Shown here: positions 23,101 through 29,939 of the stretch, piece after piece
Layout: every line of letters begins with the position of its first letter
Position numbering within the stretch: the stretch's first letter is position 1
Assembly: GCA_948146395.1 (NCBI GenBank)
Contig: OX411543.1
Location: 34,553,058 to 34,617,057, forward strand
Source of the DNA: Fragum whitleyi
Taxonomy: Eukaryota > Mollusca > Bivalvia > Cardiida > Cardiidae
Direction: 5' to 3'
DNA length: 64,000 nucleotides
Translations under genes and position numbers: made by a program
The notes under the pieces: model-generated
Database searches by the model: none
Seen by the model: only the letters and a program-made list of their open reading frames with translations
What the model was told of the DNA's origin: nothing

Positions 23101-24173
23101 TGTTTGTTTTACATATGGAGCCGCCGTCATAGCGCAGTTGGTAGCGCGTCGGACTGTCAATCTAGAGGTCCCGGGTTCGATCCCCGACGGCGGCACTCAT
23201 TCTTTCCGACTATTTGTCTCTCACCAAAGGGTTGATAATCGTAGACCTATGTGAAATAGCGACTGGAGGCTAGGAAAGAATGTGGTGGTTATACTGGTGA
23301 TAGAAATACTAGGAATCCATTGTTAGGTGCTCCAGCCTCCGCGATATAACTGAAATAATGTTGAAAGCAGCGTTAAACTCCATTCAATCAATCAATCATT
23401 GTATTACATATGAGCCAGTGCATGACATTTCCAACAACTTCCTAAGTGCCTGAAACCCAAACATTGATTAGCCTTCACAATCACACAGTGCATTCAGAGC
23501 ATGGTTCATTCGCTTACAGGAACATTAAGCTATCACCCATACCCAGAGTGCACAGTGAAGACTCAGATCAAAATGTACCGCTGCACAGTCTGGGCCCGAG
23601 GTTATGAAACTTTTCTTAGGCTCAGGCTCAATTTTCTCAAATTTCAGTTTGAGATTAAAGCCGTAATTCTGTTTCATTACTCATTTAAATGTGTAAACAT
23701 AAAAGATGATATTAACAAGTTGTTATAAATATTAACAAGTTGTTATAAATAACAACTTATTAATATTATCTTTTATTTTCATACATTTATTTTAAATTGA
23801 AATTTGAGATAATTGAGCCTGAGCCTGAGAAAAGTCTTATAACCTCGGGCTCTGATCTAAGTTTTTACTTGACACACCTGTGAAATTGAGGGAAAATTCA
23901 CCACAGGCTCATATCATTGTAATCATATGTCTAAAAGTAATCTGTTTTGAAGATTGTAAGGAAAATCTATTTTATTTTGTAGGTTACAAGTACATGTTTG
24001 ATCAGAAGCTGGTCACTATATGGTCAGCTCCCAATTATTGCTATAGGTGCGGCAACATTGCGGCAGTCATCGAGTTTAAAGACACAGACACACGCGAGGC
24101 CAAACTCTTTAAGGCAGTCCCTGACAATGAGCGAGTTATACCATCAAGAACAACAACTCCTTACTTCTTATGA
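1097..24173 (+). CDS. PPP6C: Serine/threonine protein phosphatase 6 catalytic subunit, nine exons, 5' partial
   Basis: A PPP-family metallophosphatase, the catalytic subunit of the PP6 holoenzyme; in other animals it dephosphorylates mitotic, DNA-damage and signalling targets together with SAPS and ankyrin regulatory subunits. CDS joins 1097-1192, 2379-2444, 3171-3238, 4053-4126, 5159-5238, 18523-18640, 19998-20089, 21497-21554 and 23983-24173. All joins keep frame and give 280 residues, equal to residues 26-305 of the 305-residue animal protein. Metal and catalytic motifs are intact: GDIHG (D53, H55), GDFVDRG (D81), RGNHE (N113, H114), VHGG (H163) and RAHQ (H237). The C-terminus TPYFL is the PP2A/PP4/PP6-type tail whose last Leu is carboxymethylated in the family. 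The residue string around [17 protein letters not shown] matches PP6 rather than PP4 or PP2A. The exon for residues 1-25 is not visible in 1-1096 and must lie upstream. Confidence 0.96.
1330..1830. other. Intron sequence with GGACTCC-rich low-complexity stretches
   Basis: Between 1350 and 1500, and again at 1745-1800, the words GGAGTCC and GGACTCC recur in both orientations. A region of GAAGAAATTGC/CTTTTCCACA type lies between them. No coding potential seen. It may be a decayed repeat. Confidence 0.3.
1856..2176 (+). mobile_element. HINE-like element, family C (CCCCC type)
   Basis: Begins TTTTTATGCCCCCGT with an internal hairpin (CCCCCG...CGGGGG), then a TGTC/CCGTC microsatellite and AAGGTCAAGGTCA repeats. 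It ends ACGAGGGCAT followed by a hairpin TGTGTTTCACAAACACA and TCTTGTT. The terminal ATGCCCCCGT and ACGAGGGCAT are near reverse complements. This matches the Helentron-associated (pearl-like) layout of terminal inverted repeat, hairpin, internal tandem repeats and 3' hairpin. It lies in a PPP6C intron. Confidence 0.55.
2379..2444 (+). CDS. PPP6C: PPP6C exon (residues 58-79)
   Basis: Acceptor TTTGCATATTTCAG, donor GTAAGA. 66 bp, phase 0 at both ends. Encodes [20 protein letters not shown] plus FM, the conserved stretch between GDIHG and GDFVDRG. Confidence 0.95.
2853..3149. mobile_element. TA-flanked MITE (copy 1)
   Basis: Begins TACCATATTTCCCCTAATAA and ends TTATTAGAGGAAATAAAGTA, imperfect terminal inverted repeats. 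It shares its whole length with 33831-34136. The target-site duplication TA is shown by the second copy. No ORF; probably non-autonomous, Tc1/mariner-type by its TA target. The 3' end is about 20 bp from the PPP6C exon at 3171. Confidence 0.7.
3171..3238 (+). CDS. PPP6C: PPP6C exon (residues 80-101 and two bases of 102)
   Basis: Acceptor TTTTTCTACAG, donor GTATGT. 68 bp, ending after two bases of the Lys102 codon. Encodes [14 protein letters not shown] and on to LKAK. The acceptor lies only about 20 bp downstream of a TA-flanked MITE (2853-3149). Confidence 0.95.
3420..3510 (+). mobile_element. HINE family B, 3' end fragment
   Basis: Carries GGCCTGTGGAGCG followed by a small hairpin and CTCTAGTT, the same 3' terminus as the longer family B elements at 21909, 25335 and 5380. 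The 5' part is missing. A family C start (ATGCCCCTGCATAG...GGGGGCAT, 3534-3640) follows and is also incomplete. Confidence 0.5.
4053..4126 (+). CDS. PPP6C: PPP6C exon (residues 102-126 and one base of 127)
   Basis: Acceptor AATTTTTTCTAG, donor GTAATC. 74 bp. Completes Lys102, then [19 protein letters not shown] and IYGFY. Contains the RGNHE motif (N113, H114). It leaves one G for the next codon. Confidence 0.95.
4365..4495 (-). mobile_element. SINE-1 body fragment
   Basis: Matches the reverse strand of the SINE body at 23196-23370: phrases for 'cacctaacaattgattcctg' and 'tttctaacaccagtattacc' recur. Both the tRNA-like head and the tail are missing. It lies in a PPP6C intron. Confidence 0.5.
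4645..5081. mobile_element. TGAGCCTGTG MITE, one complete and one truncated copy
   Basis: 4848-5081 runs from TGAGCCTGTGCCTGG to ATTACACACAGGCTCA, terminal inverted repeats with a GCAAAGACT...AGTCTTCACC inner palindrome. 4645-4847 is the right part of another copy, abutting it. Copies also lie at 15652-15890, 23411-23911 and 60116-60355. The complete copy ends 77 bp before the PPP6C exon at 5159. Confidence 0.65.
5159..5238 (+). CDS. PPP6C: PPP6C exon (residues 127-153)
   Basis: Acceptor AAAAATTTCAG, donor GTGAGT. 80 bp; the split Asp127 codon is G + AT. Encodes [16 protein letters not shown], then [11 protein letters not shown]. It is followed by the 13.3-kb intron. Confidence 0.95.
5380..7925 (+). 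mobile_element. HINE family B copy 1, split by family A
   Basis: Starts TTTAGCTCCACTGGCCAAAA, with a GCGTCCGTCCGTCGG microsatellite and AAACTTTTT. It resumes at 6531 with GAAAATCTTCTCC and about 170-bp repeat units ('gtggaaactttgaaaatcat', 'gggcggaggtcatttct'). It ends GGCCTGTGGAGGG, hairpin GGCGCTCAAGCGCC, TCTAG. GCTCCACTGGC and GCCTGTGGAG form the subterminal inverted repeat. Family A (5470-6530) interrupts it in a T-run. Confidence 0.65.
5470..6530 (+). mobile_element. HINE family A copy 1
   Basis: Begins TTTAGCTCACCTGAGCACAT, a hairpin closed by GTGCTCAAGGTGAGC, then CGTC-type microsatellite. About five tandem units of 145 bp follow, each with 'gggaaaaggggccttaatga' and 'aggccacaaatatggcccaa'. 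It ends GGTGAGCGATATA, hairpin GGACCATCATGGTCC, TCTTGTT. GCTCACC and GGTGAGC are the subterminal inverted repeat. It is inserted in the T-run of a family B element. Confidence 0.7.
8130..9090 (+). repeat. Tandem minisatellite, about 156-bp unit, six units
   Basis: 'gagttattgccctttgttg' recurs near 8224, 8381, 8538, 8693, 8848 and 9005, spacing 155-157 bp. Each unit carries 'taatagctaggatcatgaaa', 'gggggagtgcagtgcacaag' and 'cttgtccggagtatatctc'. The open frames on both strands here follow the unit (156 is a multiple of 3) and are not genes. The array is the core of HINE family H. Confidence 0.85.
9151..13796. mobile_element. Long-inverted-arm DNA element, 4.6 kb, TAA target duplication
   Basis: Ends are TAGTCCGCGGGCC and GGCCCACGGACTA, flanked on both sides by TAA (9148-9150 and 13797-13799). 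The terminal arms pair over at least 1.2 kb (about 9151-10360 with 12580-13796). They themselves contain repeated ATGGCAGCCA/TGGCTGCCAT blocks about 160-300 bp apart. A 647-bp relative with the same ends lies at 34471-35117. A 3-bp TWA target duplication is the PIF/Harbinger rule, so I place it there tentatively. No transposase ORF is seen, so it is non-autonomous. Confidence 0.75.
14270..15263 (+). mobile_element. HINE family E, with a partial second 5' end
   Basis: Two 5' ends are present: TTTTTAGCTCGACTATTCAT (14270) and GAGCTCGACTATTCG (14425). About four degenerate units follow, with 'tgcacatgcttctgtgacca' and 'gtggaattttaaccctttt'. It ends GAATAGTCAAGCTTTGCTGT near 15237-15263. GCTCGACTATTC and GAATAGTCAAGC are the inverted pair. 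The 155-bp first 5' piece is a truncated or internally duplicated start. Confidence 0.55.
15652..15890. mobile_element. TGAGCCTGTG MITE copy
   Basis: Left end TTTGAGCCTTCACATGAGAT, right end GTTGAAAATGTCACGCACCA. The interior carries AAAGTAAAGACTCTGACC and AGAGTCTTCACTTTG, as in 60116-60355. The terminal repeats are decayed. The stretch before it (15300-15650) is AAGGTCAAGGTCA-rich and looks like decayed HINE family C interior. Confidence 0.55.
15902..17275 (+). mobile_element. HINE family D
   Basis: Starts TTATTAGCTAGCCCGGGACG with GTCTCGG hairpin and GTCGGCGTCGGCGTC microsatellite. About six units of 150-170 bp follow, each with 'aaccttgcttatattttctg', 'gggacatcattacttcatat' and 'aatttgaccttgacctt'. 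It ends TTTGGGCGAGCT, then hairpin GTTGTCCGCGGACAAC, TCTTGTT. The TAGCTAGCCCG start and GGGCGAGCT end give an imperfect inverted pair. Confidence 0.6.
17276..18522 (+). other. PPP6C intron, no clear element
   Basis: 17290-17520 has TTGTTTGTCCATTTGTCCC and TCAAGGTCATTTTATGAAGG, probably decayed HINE family C interior. 18290-18400 resembles 48740-48830 ('gcatgcaaagcgggatataa' and 'tttgcaccattttaacttc'), a low-copy repeat. Nothing coding was seen. Confidence 0.4.
18523..18640 (+). CDS. PPP6C: PPP6C exon (residues 154-192 and one base of 193)
   Basis: Acceptor TTTATTTATACAG. 118 bp encoding [16 protein letters not shown] and on to EIPHKGAFC plus one G. H163 in VHGG is a catalytic-site ligand. 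The 3' boundary is not a GT: the intron begins ATATCCTT. Reading through would add about 21 unrelated residues and a stop at 18703, so the exon must end at 18640. Confidence 0.94.
18641..19997 (+). other. PPP6C: U12-type AT-AC intron in PPP6C
   Basis: The 5' splice site reads G|ATATCCTTT, an exact match to the minor-spliceosome consensus RTATCCTT. Near the 3' end TCCTTGAC (19981-19988) matches the U12 branch consensus (TTCCTTRAY type). The branch adenosine at 19987 is 10 nt before the terminal AC at 19997, the short spacing typical of U12 introns. Only this AT-AC splice restores GAFC-D-LVWSDPE with residue-for-residue family length. A HINE element (18951-19910) sits inside the intron and stops about 70 bp before the branch site. 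Confidence 0.92.
18951..19910 (+). mobile_element. HINE family A copy 2, inside the U12 intron
   Basis: Begins TTTAGCTCACATCATGCTCA with GTGAGC, then CGTC microsatellite and five units of about 144 bp matching 5570-6360. It ends GGTGAGCGATATA, hairpin GGACCATCATGGTCC, TCTTGTTTT. It is in the same orientation as the gene. Confidence 0.7.
19998..20089 (+). CDS. PPP6C: PPP6C exon (residues 193-223)
   Basis: Starts AT (completing Asp193 with the previous G) after the AC of the U12 intron; donor GTAAGA. 92 bp encoding [20 protein letters not shown], then [10 protein letters not shown], the strongly conserved segment between VHGG and RAHQ. Confidence 0.95.
20090..21337 (+). other. PPP6C intron, no element recognised
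   Basis: Standard GT-AG intron (20090-21496). Apart from the truncated MITE near its end, only AT-rich unique-looking sequence is seen. Confidence 0.5.
21338..21453. mobile_element. TTAA palindromic MITE, internally deleted copy
   Basis: Runs from GGTAGTGGAACTGTAATAG to CGGTTCCACTACC, flanked by TTAA on both sides (21334-21337, 21454-21457). 116 bp instead of the usual 157. The deletion removed the right half of the central palindrome. Confidence 0.8.
21497..21554 (+). CDS. PPP6C: PPP6C exon (residues 224-242 and one base of 243)
   Basis: Acceptor TTTTTATTTCAG, donor GTAAGA. 58 bp encoding [19 protein letters not shown] plus one G. H237 of RAHQ is a metal ligand in PPP enzymes. A truncated TTAA MITE ends 44 bp upstream. 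Confidence 0.94.
21909..22625 (+). mobile_element. HINE family B copy 2
   Basis: TTTAGCTCCACTGGCTGAAA with hairpin GGCTGAAAGCC, then CGTCCGTCC microsatellite. About three units carry 'gtgaccctttatcagtctac' and 'gggcagaggtcatttctct'. It ends GCCTGTGGAGCG, hairpin AAGCCATTCATGGCTT, TCTAGTT. It lies in a PPP6C intron. Confidence 0.7.
22875..22965. repeat. Inverted repeat around AACTACAGCTT
   Basis: 'tgatgaatggtcattatgt' pairs with 'acatggtaactacagctt'-type sequence across a TTT loop; the ends are TTGATGAATG and CATTCATCAA. The core AACTACAGCTT...AAGCTGTAGTTA also occurs at 48630-48670, so it is a dispersed fold-back element. Confidence 0.6.
23120..23399 (+). mobile_element. tRNA-headed SINE-1, most complete copy
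   Basis: The head 23120-23195 folds as a tRNA: acceptor GCCGCCG/CGGCGGC is perfect, the D-arm is GCGC/GCGC, the anticodon loop is CTGTCAA (GUC), and the B box is GGGTTCGATCC. It has 5 nt instead of 2 before the D-stem and mismatches in the anticodon and T stems, so it is a tRNA-derived head rather than a working tRNA. The body ends in an (AATC)n tail, TTCAATCAATCAATC. Antisense relatives lie at 4365, 27093, 27492, 29940 and 62447. It lies in a PPP6C intron. Confidence 0.8.
23411..23911. mobile_element. TGAGCC MITE split by a second palindromic element
   Basis: Outer ends ATGAGCCAGTGCATGACATT and ACCACAGGCTCAT match the TGAGCC MITE. Inside, 23594-23850 is a separate fold-back: GCCCGAGGTTATGAAAC... 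pairs with ...TTATAACCTCGGGC, with an AACAAGTTGTTATAAAT direct repeat in its centre. Confidence 0.6.
23983..24173 (+). CDS. PPP6C: PPP6C terminal coding exon (residues 243-305)
   Basis: Acceptor TTTTATTTTGTAG. 191 bp encoding [25 protein letters not shown], and ending TTTPYFL then TGA at 24171-24173. The C-terminal Leu expected of a PP2A-like enzyme is present. The sequence differs from vertebrate PP6 only by scattered conservative changes. Confidence 0.96.
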
Positions 24174-24732
24174 TCATCCTGGATAGAAAAACTTTATGAT
24201 TGTGAATTTTCTTCCATATTTCTGCTATCATCAAAAGCTCGAAAAAAATATAATGCTCTTATTATGACAAAATGTTGGAAATGTCACTCACAAGCTCATT
24301 TAGTATTCTTAAATAAACATTAATGTTCTCGAAAATTAGGATTGAGTTGAAGGTGTTGACCCTGTGTGGCTTGCACATTTTGCATGATCTAATCATGGTT
24401 GATGCTTTGAGCAATTGGTCAAAGGAAATCCAAATCTTAAGATGAGCTCTTGATCAGAGAAATGTGTCCATCTTTATCCCTAATTTTGATTTAAACAATA
24501 TAGCTGATTCTATTGGAATCTCTTATAAAAGAGAGTTAAAGGAATTTGCCAAGCTTACGCTTTATATGGATGAAATACGACTTTTCAGATCAATATTACT
24601 ATCTGTATCTTAGCTCTGACAACTACATACAAGAGTATGCCAAGGCATTTCAAAATATTTCATAAGTTCTTCAGTTTCTACTCAATTCTGCTCAATGACT
24701 GTGCTGAACCCTGTTAAACAATCTTTTGTTAA

Positions 24733-24888
24733 GGTAGCGTAACCGTAATAGTTCCGCAACGTTTCAGAACTCATGAACTTTCACAATGTTGACTGAGGTT
24801 TCCTAATGAAAATCATTAGGAAACCTCCGTTAACATGGTTAAATGTATTACTTCCGAAATGTTGCAGAACTATTATGGGTCCACTACC
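24733..24888. mobile_element. TTAA palindromic MITE
   Basis: GGTAGCGTAACCGTAATAG to TATTATGGGTCCACTACC, 156 bp. TTAA precedes it and TTTAA follows. The central palindrome is CCTAATGAAAATCATTAGG. It lies in the probable PPP6C 3' UTR. Confidence 0.8.
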
Positions 24889-25027
24889 TTTAAAAATAAC
24901 ATTGTTCTAGTAGAGGAAAACCAGCAGTCACAATTTGAACAGAATTATGTCTAAAGCTAGAGTGAGAATTCTAGATTCTAATTGCCTTAACCATAAAGTA
25001 TCGACTCTGGTCAGCCTACACAGTCCA

Positions 25028-25320
25028 TGCAGGCACTCGGAACACCACTCGGCCAATCTCAAGATCAACCTCGGATGTACATTGACGGACTATTTTTAAA
25101 AAATACGGTAAAAACCTTGGAAAACACAATGATGTCAGTTAAAATGGCTTTAGCCCTCGAAACTTTGAGTGTCCTTATCCTTATATAAATCACTTTAGAT
25201 TCCTTTGTAACGACTGAAATTTTTTAATTTTTGAGAATGATTCGTCATTCTCAAAAATTAAGCTTTTCAGCCGTTATTTAATGTAAAAACATAAATCACA
25301 AGATAGCGCCGATTTTTTCC
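25028..25320 (+). mobile_element. CGGAACACCACTCGG repeat, right end missing
   Basis: Matches 36068-36365 over about 290 bp ('acctcggatgtacattgac', 'agccctcgaaactttgagtg' and the hairpin AATTTTTGAGAATGATTCGT with its complement). The right terminal inverted repeat is absent; HINE family B starts at 25335. Confidence 0.65.
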
Positions 25321-25334
25321 GCGCTGGTTTTTAT

Positions 25335-26353
25335 TAGCTCCACTGGCTGAAAGCCACTGGGGCTATTGTCATGGCGTTGTGTCCGTCGTGCGTCCGTGCG
25401 TGCGTGCGGTCGTAAACTTTTTCTTTAAAAATCTTCTCAGAAACTACTGGATGGATTTCAACCAAACTTCACAGGAATGATCCTTGGGTGACCCTCTTTC
25501 AAAGTTGTTCAAGAAATTTTGATCAAATGAAAAACATGGATTTAATGGGCGTGGCTAATTTCCAAATATGGTAAAAAGTGACTTTTCTCAGGTTCTAATT
25601 GATGGATACCAATTAAATTTTACATGAATGATCCTTGGATGACCTTTTATCAGTCTACCAAAAATTATTGTGATCAGATGAAAAATATGTATTTTATGGG
25701 CGGAGGTCATTTCTGTATATGTAATATAGTGGAAACTTTGAAAGTCATTTTCTCAGAATCTAACTGATAGATATCAACCAAATTTTACATGAATGATCCT
25801 TGGGTGACCCTTTATCAGTCTACTAAGATTTATTGTGATCGGATGAAAAATATGTATTGTATGGGCGGAGGTCATTTCTCTATATGTTATATAGTGGAAA
25901 CTTTGAAAATCATTTTCTCAGAATCTAAGTGATAGATATCAACCAAATTTTACACGAATGATCCTAGGGTGACCTTTTATCAGTCTACCAAATATTATTG
26001 TGATCGGATGAAAAATATGTATTTTATGGACGGAGGTCATTTCCCTATATGTTATATAGTGGAAACTTTGAAAATCATTTTCTCAGAATGTCACTGATGG
26101 ATATCAATCAAACTTCATTAGTATGATCCTTGGGTGATCTATAATCATGCAGCCAAGAATTATTGTGATTTGATTAAGAATATGTCTTTTATGGACGGAG
26201 GTCATTTCTCTATATGTTATAAAAGTGGAAACTTTGAAAACCATTTCAACATCAGTAGAACTCAAAATATCTAAAAATCTAGTCAAAACTTAGATTTGCT
26301 ATTACAAGAAATTTAAGCCTGTGGAGCGACACAAGCCATTCATGGCTTTCTAG
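25335..26353 (+). mobile_element. HINE family B copy 3
   Basis: AGCTCCACTGGCTGAAAGCC start, GTGCGTGCGTGCG microsatellite, about five units of roughly 168 bp ('gggcggaggtcatttctcta'). It ends GCCTGTGGAGCG, hairpin AAGCCATTCATGGCTT, TCTAGTT. Nearly identical ends to 21909-22625 suggest recent activity of this family. Confidence 0.7.
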
Positions 26354-26814
26354 TTACACTGTTTCCTTGATGTTCTGAATGGCCATGCAGTCTGCTAAGG
26401 TCTATGCTTTGCACACTTGCCAGATTGACCCTTTTTGTGAGACGGGTCACACCTATATAGTTTTGTTATAAGTAGCTGGCATATTATGCAGCAGTTTTGT
26501 TAGCGTTTTGCAAAGTATATGACTTTATTGTAGTCCAGACTCAAAGAAATATCTTCAAATTTGGAGTAAACTGAGATTAAAACAAATTTGGCTGAAAATA
26601 TGCATTTGAATTTATTTTTTTCAAAGCAAATGTAGAATTGCAATAAGAGAACACTAATATCTTGTTTTGTTTTAAGTACTTAACATCGATGGTTATTTTT
26701 TTCAACTAACTGTGTATATAGTAGTAGTATATACAGTCGATAATGTTTTCAATATTTTTAATGTATGTTTGTAAATAACTGTATGTTTGTTAATAACTGT
26801 ATATAATGAATAAA

Positions 26815-27092
26815 GATTTGAATGGAAAATGACTTGTAATGTCTAATCGGAGATTAATTCAACATAAAGCAACTTTATTTACTGGGTGAAAACAGAGTCA
26901 TTTAAAACAAATGGCTTGATAACGAACACAAAGCTGGACACGCCTTTGAGAATATTGAGTGTATCTCATAGGAATTTGCTACGATTTTAGTGCTCAAAAT
27001 ACAAATAAATATGATTGTGAATATGAGACAAAAACTAATTGATGTTTTGCGAAATAAGCGCAATAACAACCCATTGTATAGATCCGCAATTT
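26815..27092. other. Intergenic DNA, nothing recognised
   Basis: Plain AT-rich sequence after the last candidate poly(A) signal of PPP6C. No ORF or repeat was identified. Confidence 0.5.
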
Positions 27093-27311
27093 AGATTGAT
27101 TGATTGATTGAATGGGGTTTTACGCCGCTTTCAACATTATTTCGGTTATATCGCGGCGGCTGGAGCACCTAACAATGGATTCCTGGTATTTCTCACACAA
27201 GTACTACCATTACATTCTTTCCTAGCCTGCAGCTGCTATCTTACATACGATTATCGACCCATTGGTGAGAGACAAATAGTCGGAAAGAATGAGTGCCACC
27301 GTCGGGGTCCG
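27093..27311 (-). mobile_element. SINE-1, head truncated
   Basis: On this strand it starts with the complement of the tail (GATTGATTGATTG), continues through the SINE body ('acgccgctttcaacattatt', 'ctaacaatggattcctggt'), and stops inside the T-arm of the tRNA head (GTCGGGGTCC). Confidence 0.75.
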
Positions 27312-27320
27312 AAATTTAGA

Positions 27321-27384
27321 GTGAGTGATCAAAGGTCAATTTTGTCTATACAGGTATAGACAAAATTGACCTTTGATCACTCAC
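27321..27384. repeat. Perfect 30-bp inverted repeat with 4-nt loop
   Basis: 27321-27350 (GTGAGTGATCAAAGGTCAAT and on to TCTATA) is the exact reverse complement of 27355-27384, separated by CAGG. It sits directly at the broken end of a SINE. Such a near-perfect short palindrome is either very young or an assembly or foldback artefact. Confidence 0.9.
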
Positions 27385-27491
27385 TTAAACTTGTGAATCT
27401 ATAGTTACGACATTTTTGAAAGATGCCTGTCATCATTTATGCTGTGATTCGGTACTTGAAATTGACGGAGGTCAACATTACGATTCCGGTT

Positions 27492-27580
27492 GATTTTGAT
27501 TGATTGGGGTTTTATGCCGCTCAAATCATTATTGCCGTTATATCGCGGAGGCTGGCGCACCTACGAAGGTTGTCCGGAAA
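27492..27580 (-). mobile_element. SINE-1 fragment (tail-proximal)
   Basis: 'gattgattggggttttatgc' and 'ttatatcgcggaggctggcg' match the tail end of SINE-1 on the reverse strand. It breaks off after 'gcgcacctacgaagg'. Confidence 0.6.
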
Positions 27581-28302
27581 GTTCGCAGACATAATCTAGT
27601 GTATAAATACTGTATGTCTAGGGCTTATTTATACTACTTGACAATATTCAATATTGTTGAAAGAGCCGTTACGCAAATTTTCAAGGAGATTCTCGTATAA
27701 ATAATGTAATTACATTGAATTTTATACAGGCATGTTGGTGTGGAGCACAAAATGACGCTGTAACGCACAATATGACGTCGACGCTACTTTTAGTCGAATC
27801 TAATAGTAACAGTTACAATTATTTATCGATGATTTGTTTATTTTTCAACCTACTCATTATATTATGTTATGATTATAACGCAAGTCTTGTCCACTTTTAG
27901 AAAAAAAATGTGTATTGCTAATAATCAGGGAAAATATGAACACCAAGTTTTACCGCTTTGCTTTGCAGTCATATTACATTAATCCAAAAAATCAAACAAA
28001 TTCGACTGAATATCAAGATATCACAAATGAACCACAAACTTTACAACCACTTCTGGTAGCTGAGGCAAACTAAGGTCATGTGTATCCCGGATGCCGGTCA
28101 GTCCTGTAACAGTCGTTTTCTTAAAAGCCATACCCAAAACGCGCCCAACTCATTTGTCTGTATTGTTCAATTATCGAAATGAATTTTCATTTAAAAATCA
28201 TTTTGTATAGTGTTTATGGGCTATCACATATTCCAACTGTTCACTTGTCTTTGAAGAACGACTCTTCAACTACTATCAAACTTCGCTCTCGAAACCAATT
28301 TT
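27581..28302. other. Intergenic DNA, nothing recognised
   Basis: Short open frames here lack any family resemblance. No repeat boundary was seen. Confidence 0.4.
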
Positions 28303-29083
28303 AGCTCCACTGGCCGAGTTGTAATGGCGGTGTGTCCGTCGTGCGTCCGTCCGTGCGTGCGTAAGTTTTCTTTAAACATCTTCTCCTAAATCACTTGGCA
28401 GATTTTGGTGAAACTCGGCAGATATGTTCCTTGGGTGACCCTCTTCTAAAGTTGTTCAAGAAATTTGGATTGAAACCCCCCCGCCCCCACCCTAGCCCCC
28501 AAAAATAATAATAAGGGCGTGGCAGTGCGGGCTTATTTTGAGCCCAAAATCTTTTGAGTGAAATCTCCTGAACTAAAGGGCTGATTTCAATGAAATTTAA
28601 CTCAATGCTCCTTTGGTGACCCTCGTCTAGAGTTGTTCAGGAAATTTGGATGGACCCCAAAATATGGGCGTTGCAGGGCGGGGTTAATTTTGGGTCTCTT
28701 CAGTAATGAATGGGTGGGCAGGGTCTATTATCAATTATACTTCTTTGAATAGCATCTCCTCTTCAACAATGAGGCAAATGCGAATGAAGCTTAGCCAGAA
28801 AGTTATTTGGATGAGATCCACTGGATCGATAAAATTCAGGTAAACAGGTTTGGGCCATCCTGGACTTCTTGTTTTGAAGTGATATCTTAATAATTTTCTG
28901 TCATGTAGTTTCACATATAAGTTATATGAGTTCACTTCTGATAGCTTGGTATCAATTGGGAAAAAGTAAGAATTCCTTCTGAATGCTGGTGACTTTCATT
29001 ACCTTCTATTTTCAATATCTCTCTTTCAAATTTTGAGATATTTAAGCCAGTGGAGCGATAGAGGCCCTCTTGGGCCTCTTGTT
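28303..29083 (+). mobile_element. HINE family B variant
   Basis: Starts TTAGCTCCACTGGCCGAG, with CGTCCGTCCGTGCGTGCG microsatellite, then units sharing 'gttgttcaagaaatttggat' and 'gggtgaccctcttctaaag'. It ends GCCAGTGGAGC, hairpin GAGGCCCTCTTGGGCCTC, TTGTT. GCTCCACTGGC and GCCAGTGGAGC are an exact 11-bp subterminal inverted repeat, clearer than in the other copies. Confidence 0.7.
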
Positions 29084-29599
29084 AATCGGACGGCGTTTCG
29101 TCATAGTGACGTTCCCAGCTAAACCGTAGGCTTCGCAGCTTTACTAAAAGATAATTAATTACTAGTTACTGGAAATTTTCGAATGAAAAATAACATATGT
29201 TGAGAAGGATTTGCGATTTGTTCCTATAATTGTTATAAAAGGTTCAGAAGTGTGTGTGTATTTATTTGCGTTTCCCGGATTTTAAAGAAAATGTAAGATT
29301 AGACGCTGCCCCGTCGCAACGTCTTACGGCGTTATTTTCCGTTCCTTCTCGCGCACGGTTTGCTAAAGGCCTATTTTTTATTCATTCCAGAAATTGTAAA
29401 GCGATCACTTTGAAAATAGTACAAGATAAACTCTTAAATTGTGCACAATAAATTCATGTTAATTTTGATAGTCTCAAAAAGATCTAACCCTTGAAAATTT
29501 CTTTTAGCATTTAATCGTTATCGGCAAATGTTTTTTGATTTCGACGTGCTCCGGGTACCGTTAGGTGGGGTTGCTAAGGCAACTGTCGTATGCATGTCA
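29084..29599. other. Intergenic DNA, nothing recognised
   Basis: No gene or repeat boundary seen. An AATAAA at about 29448 has no upstream ORF of note. Confidence 0.4.
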
Positions 29600-29830
29600 A
29601 TAAAATTTTTTCTTCGGGTATAGGTAGATTTTAAGCGGTGAGCTGTGAAATCTACTTTTAACGGTTAAATTTCCGTGCTATTCTTTCAAATTAGATAAAA
29701 CAGACATAATAAAGATACAAATTACCTTTCAAATGAAACTTAGTGCTTGTCTTAGATCCTAAGGTTTACTCATAAACCTATGGTAATGGACTCAACGCCT
29801 ACGTCAGAGCTCAGTTTTGAAAATACACCT
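29600..29830. repeat. Dispersed repeat, inverted copy at 35425-35720
   Basis: The complement of 'actgagctctgacgtaggcg' and of 'agaatagcacgggaatttaa' occurs at 35425-35720 in reverse order. About 230 bp here, with an extra segment in the other copy. Unclassified. Confidence 0.6.
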
Positions 29831-29939
29831 ATACTAAGTCAGTGATCATTAGGGAAGCGATTAACATAAGAATTATAATTTAAATGGAAGCAGTTAATGA
29901 AAATTTTAGACTGTCTACGAACTTTCCGGACAACCCTCA

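Larger units (their letters stand above)
24174..26814 (+). other. PPP6C: Probable PPP6C 3' untranslated region
   Basis: No coding signal follows the stop. Candidate poly(A) signals AATAAA are at 24312-24317 (short UTR) and 26809-26814 (long UTR). The long version would include a TTAA MITE (24733-24888), the start of a CGGAACACCACTCGG repeat (about 25028-25320), a HINE (25335-26353) and a fragment ending in GACGGGTCACA (near 26452). Which site is used cannot be seen from sequence. Confidence 0.45.

Noticed and set aside
23120..23195. Functional tRNA gene (Asp-like, GUC)
   Set aside because: Extra bases before the D-stem, mismatches in anticodon and T stems, and an attached SINE body and tail repeated at 62447-62721 show it is a SINE head.
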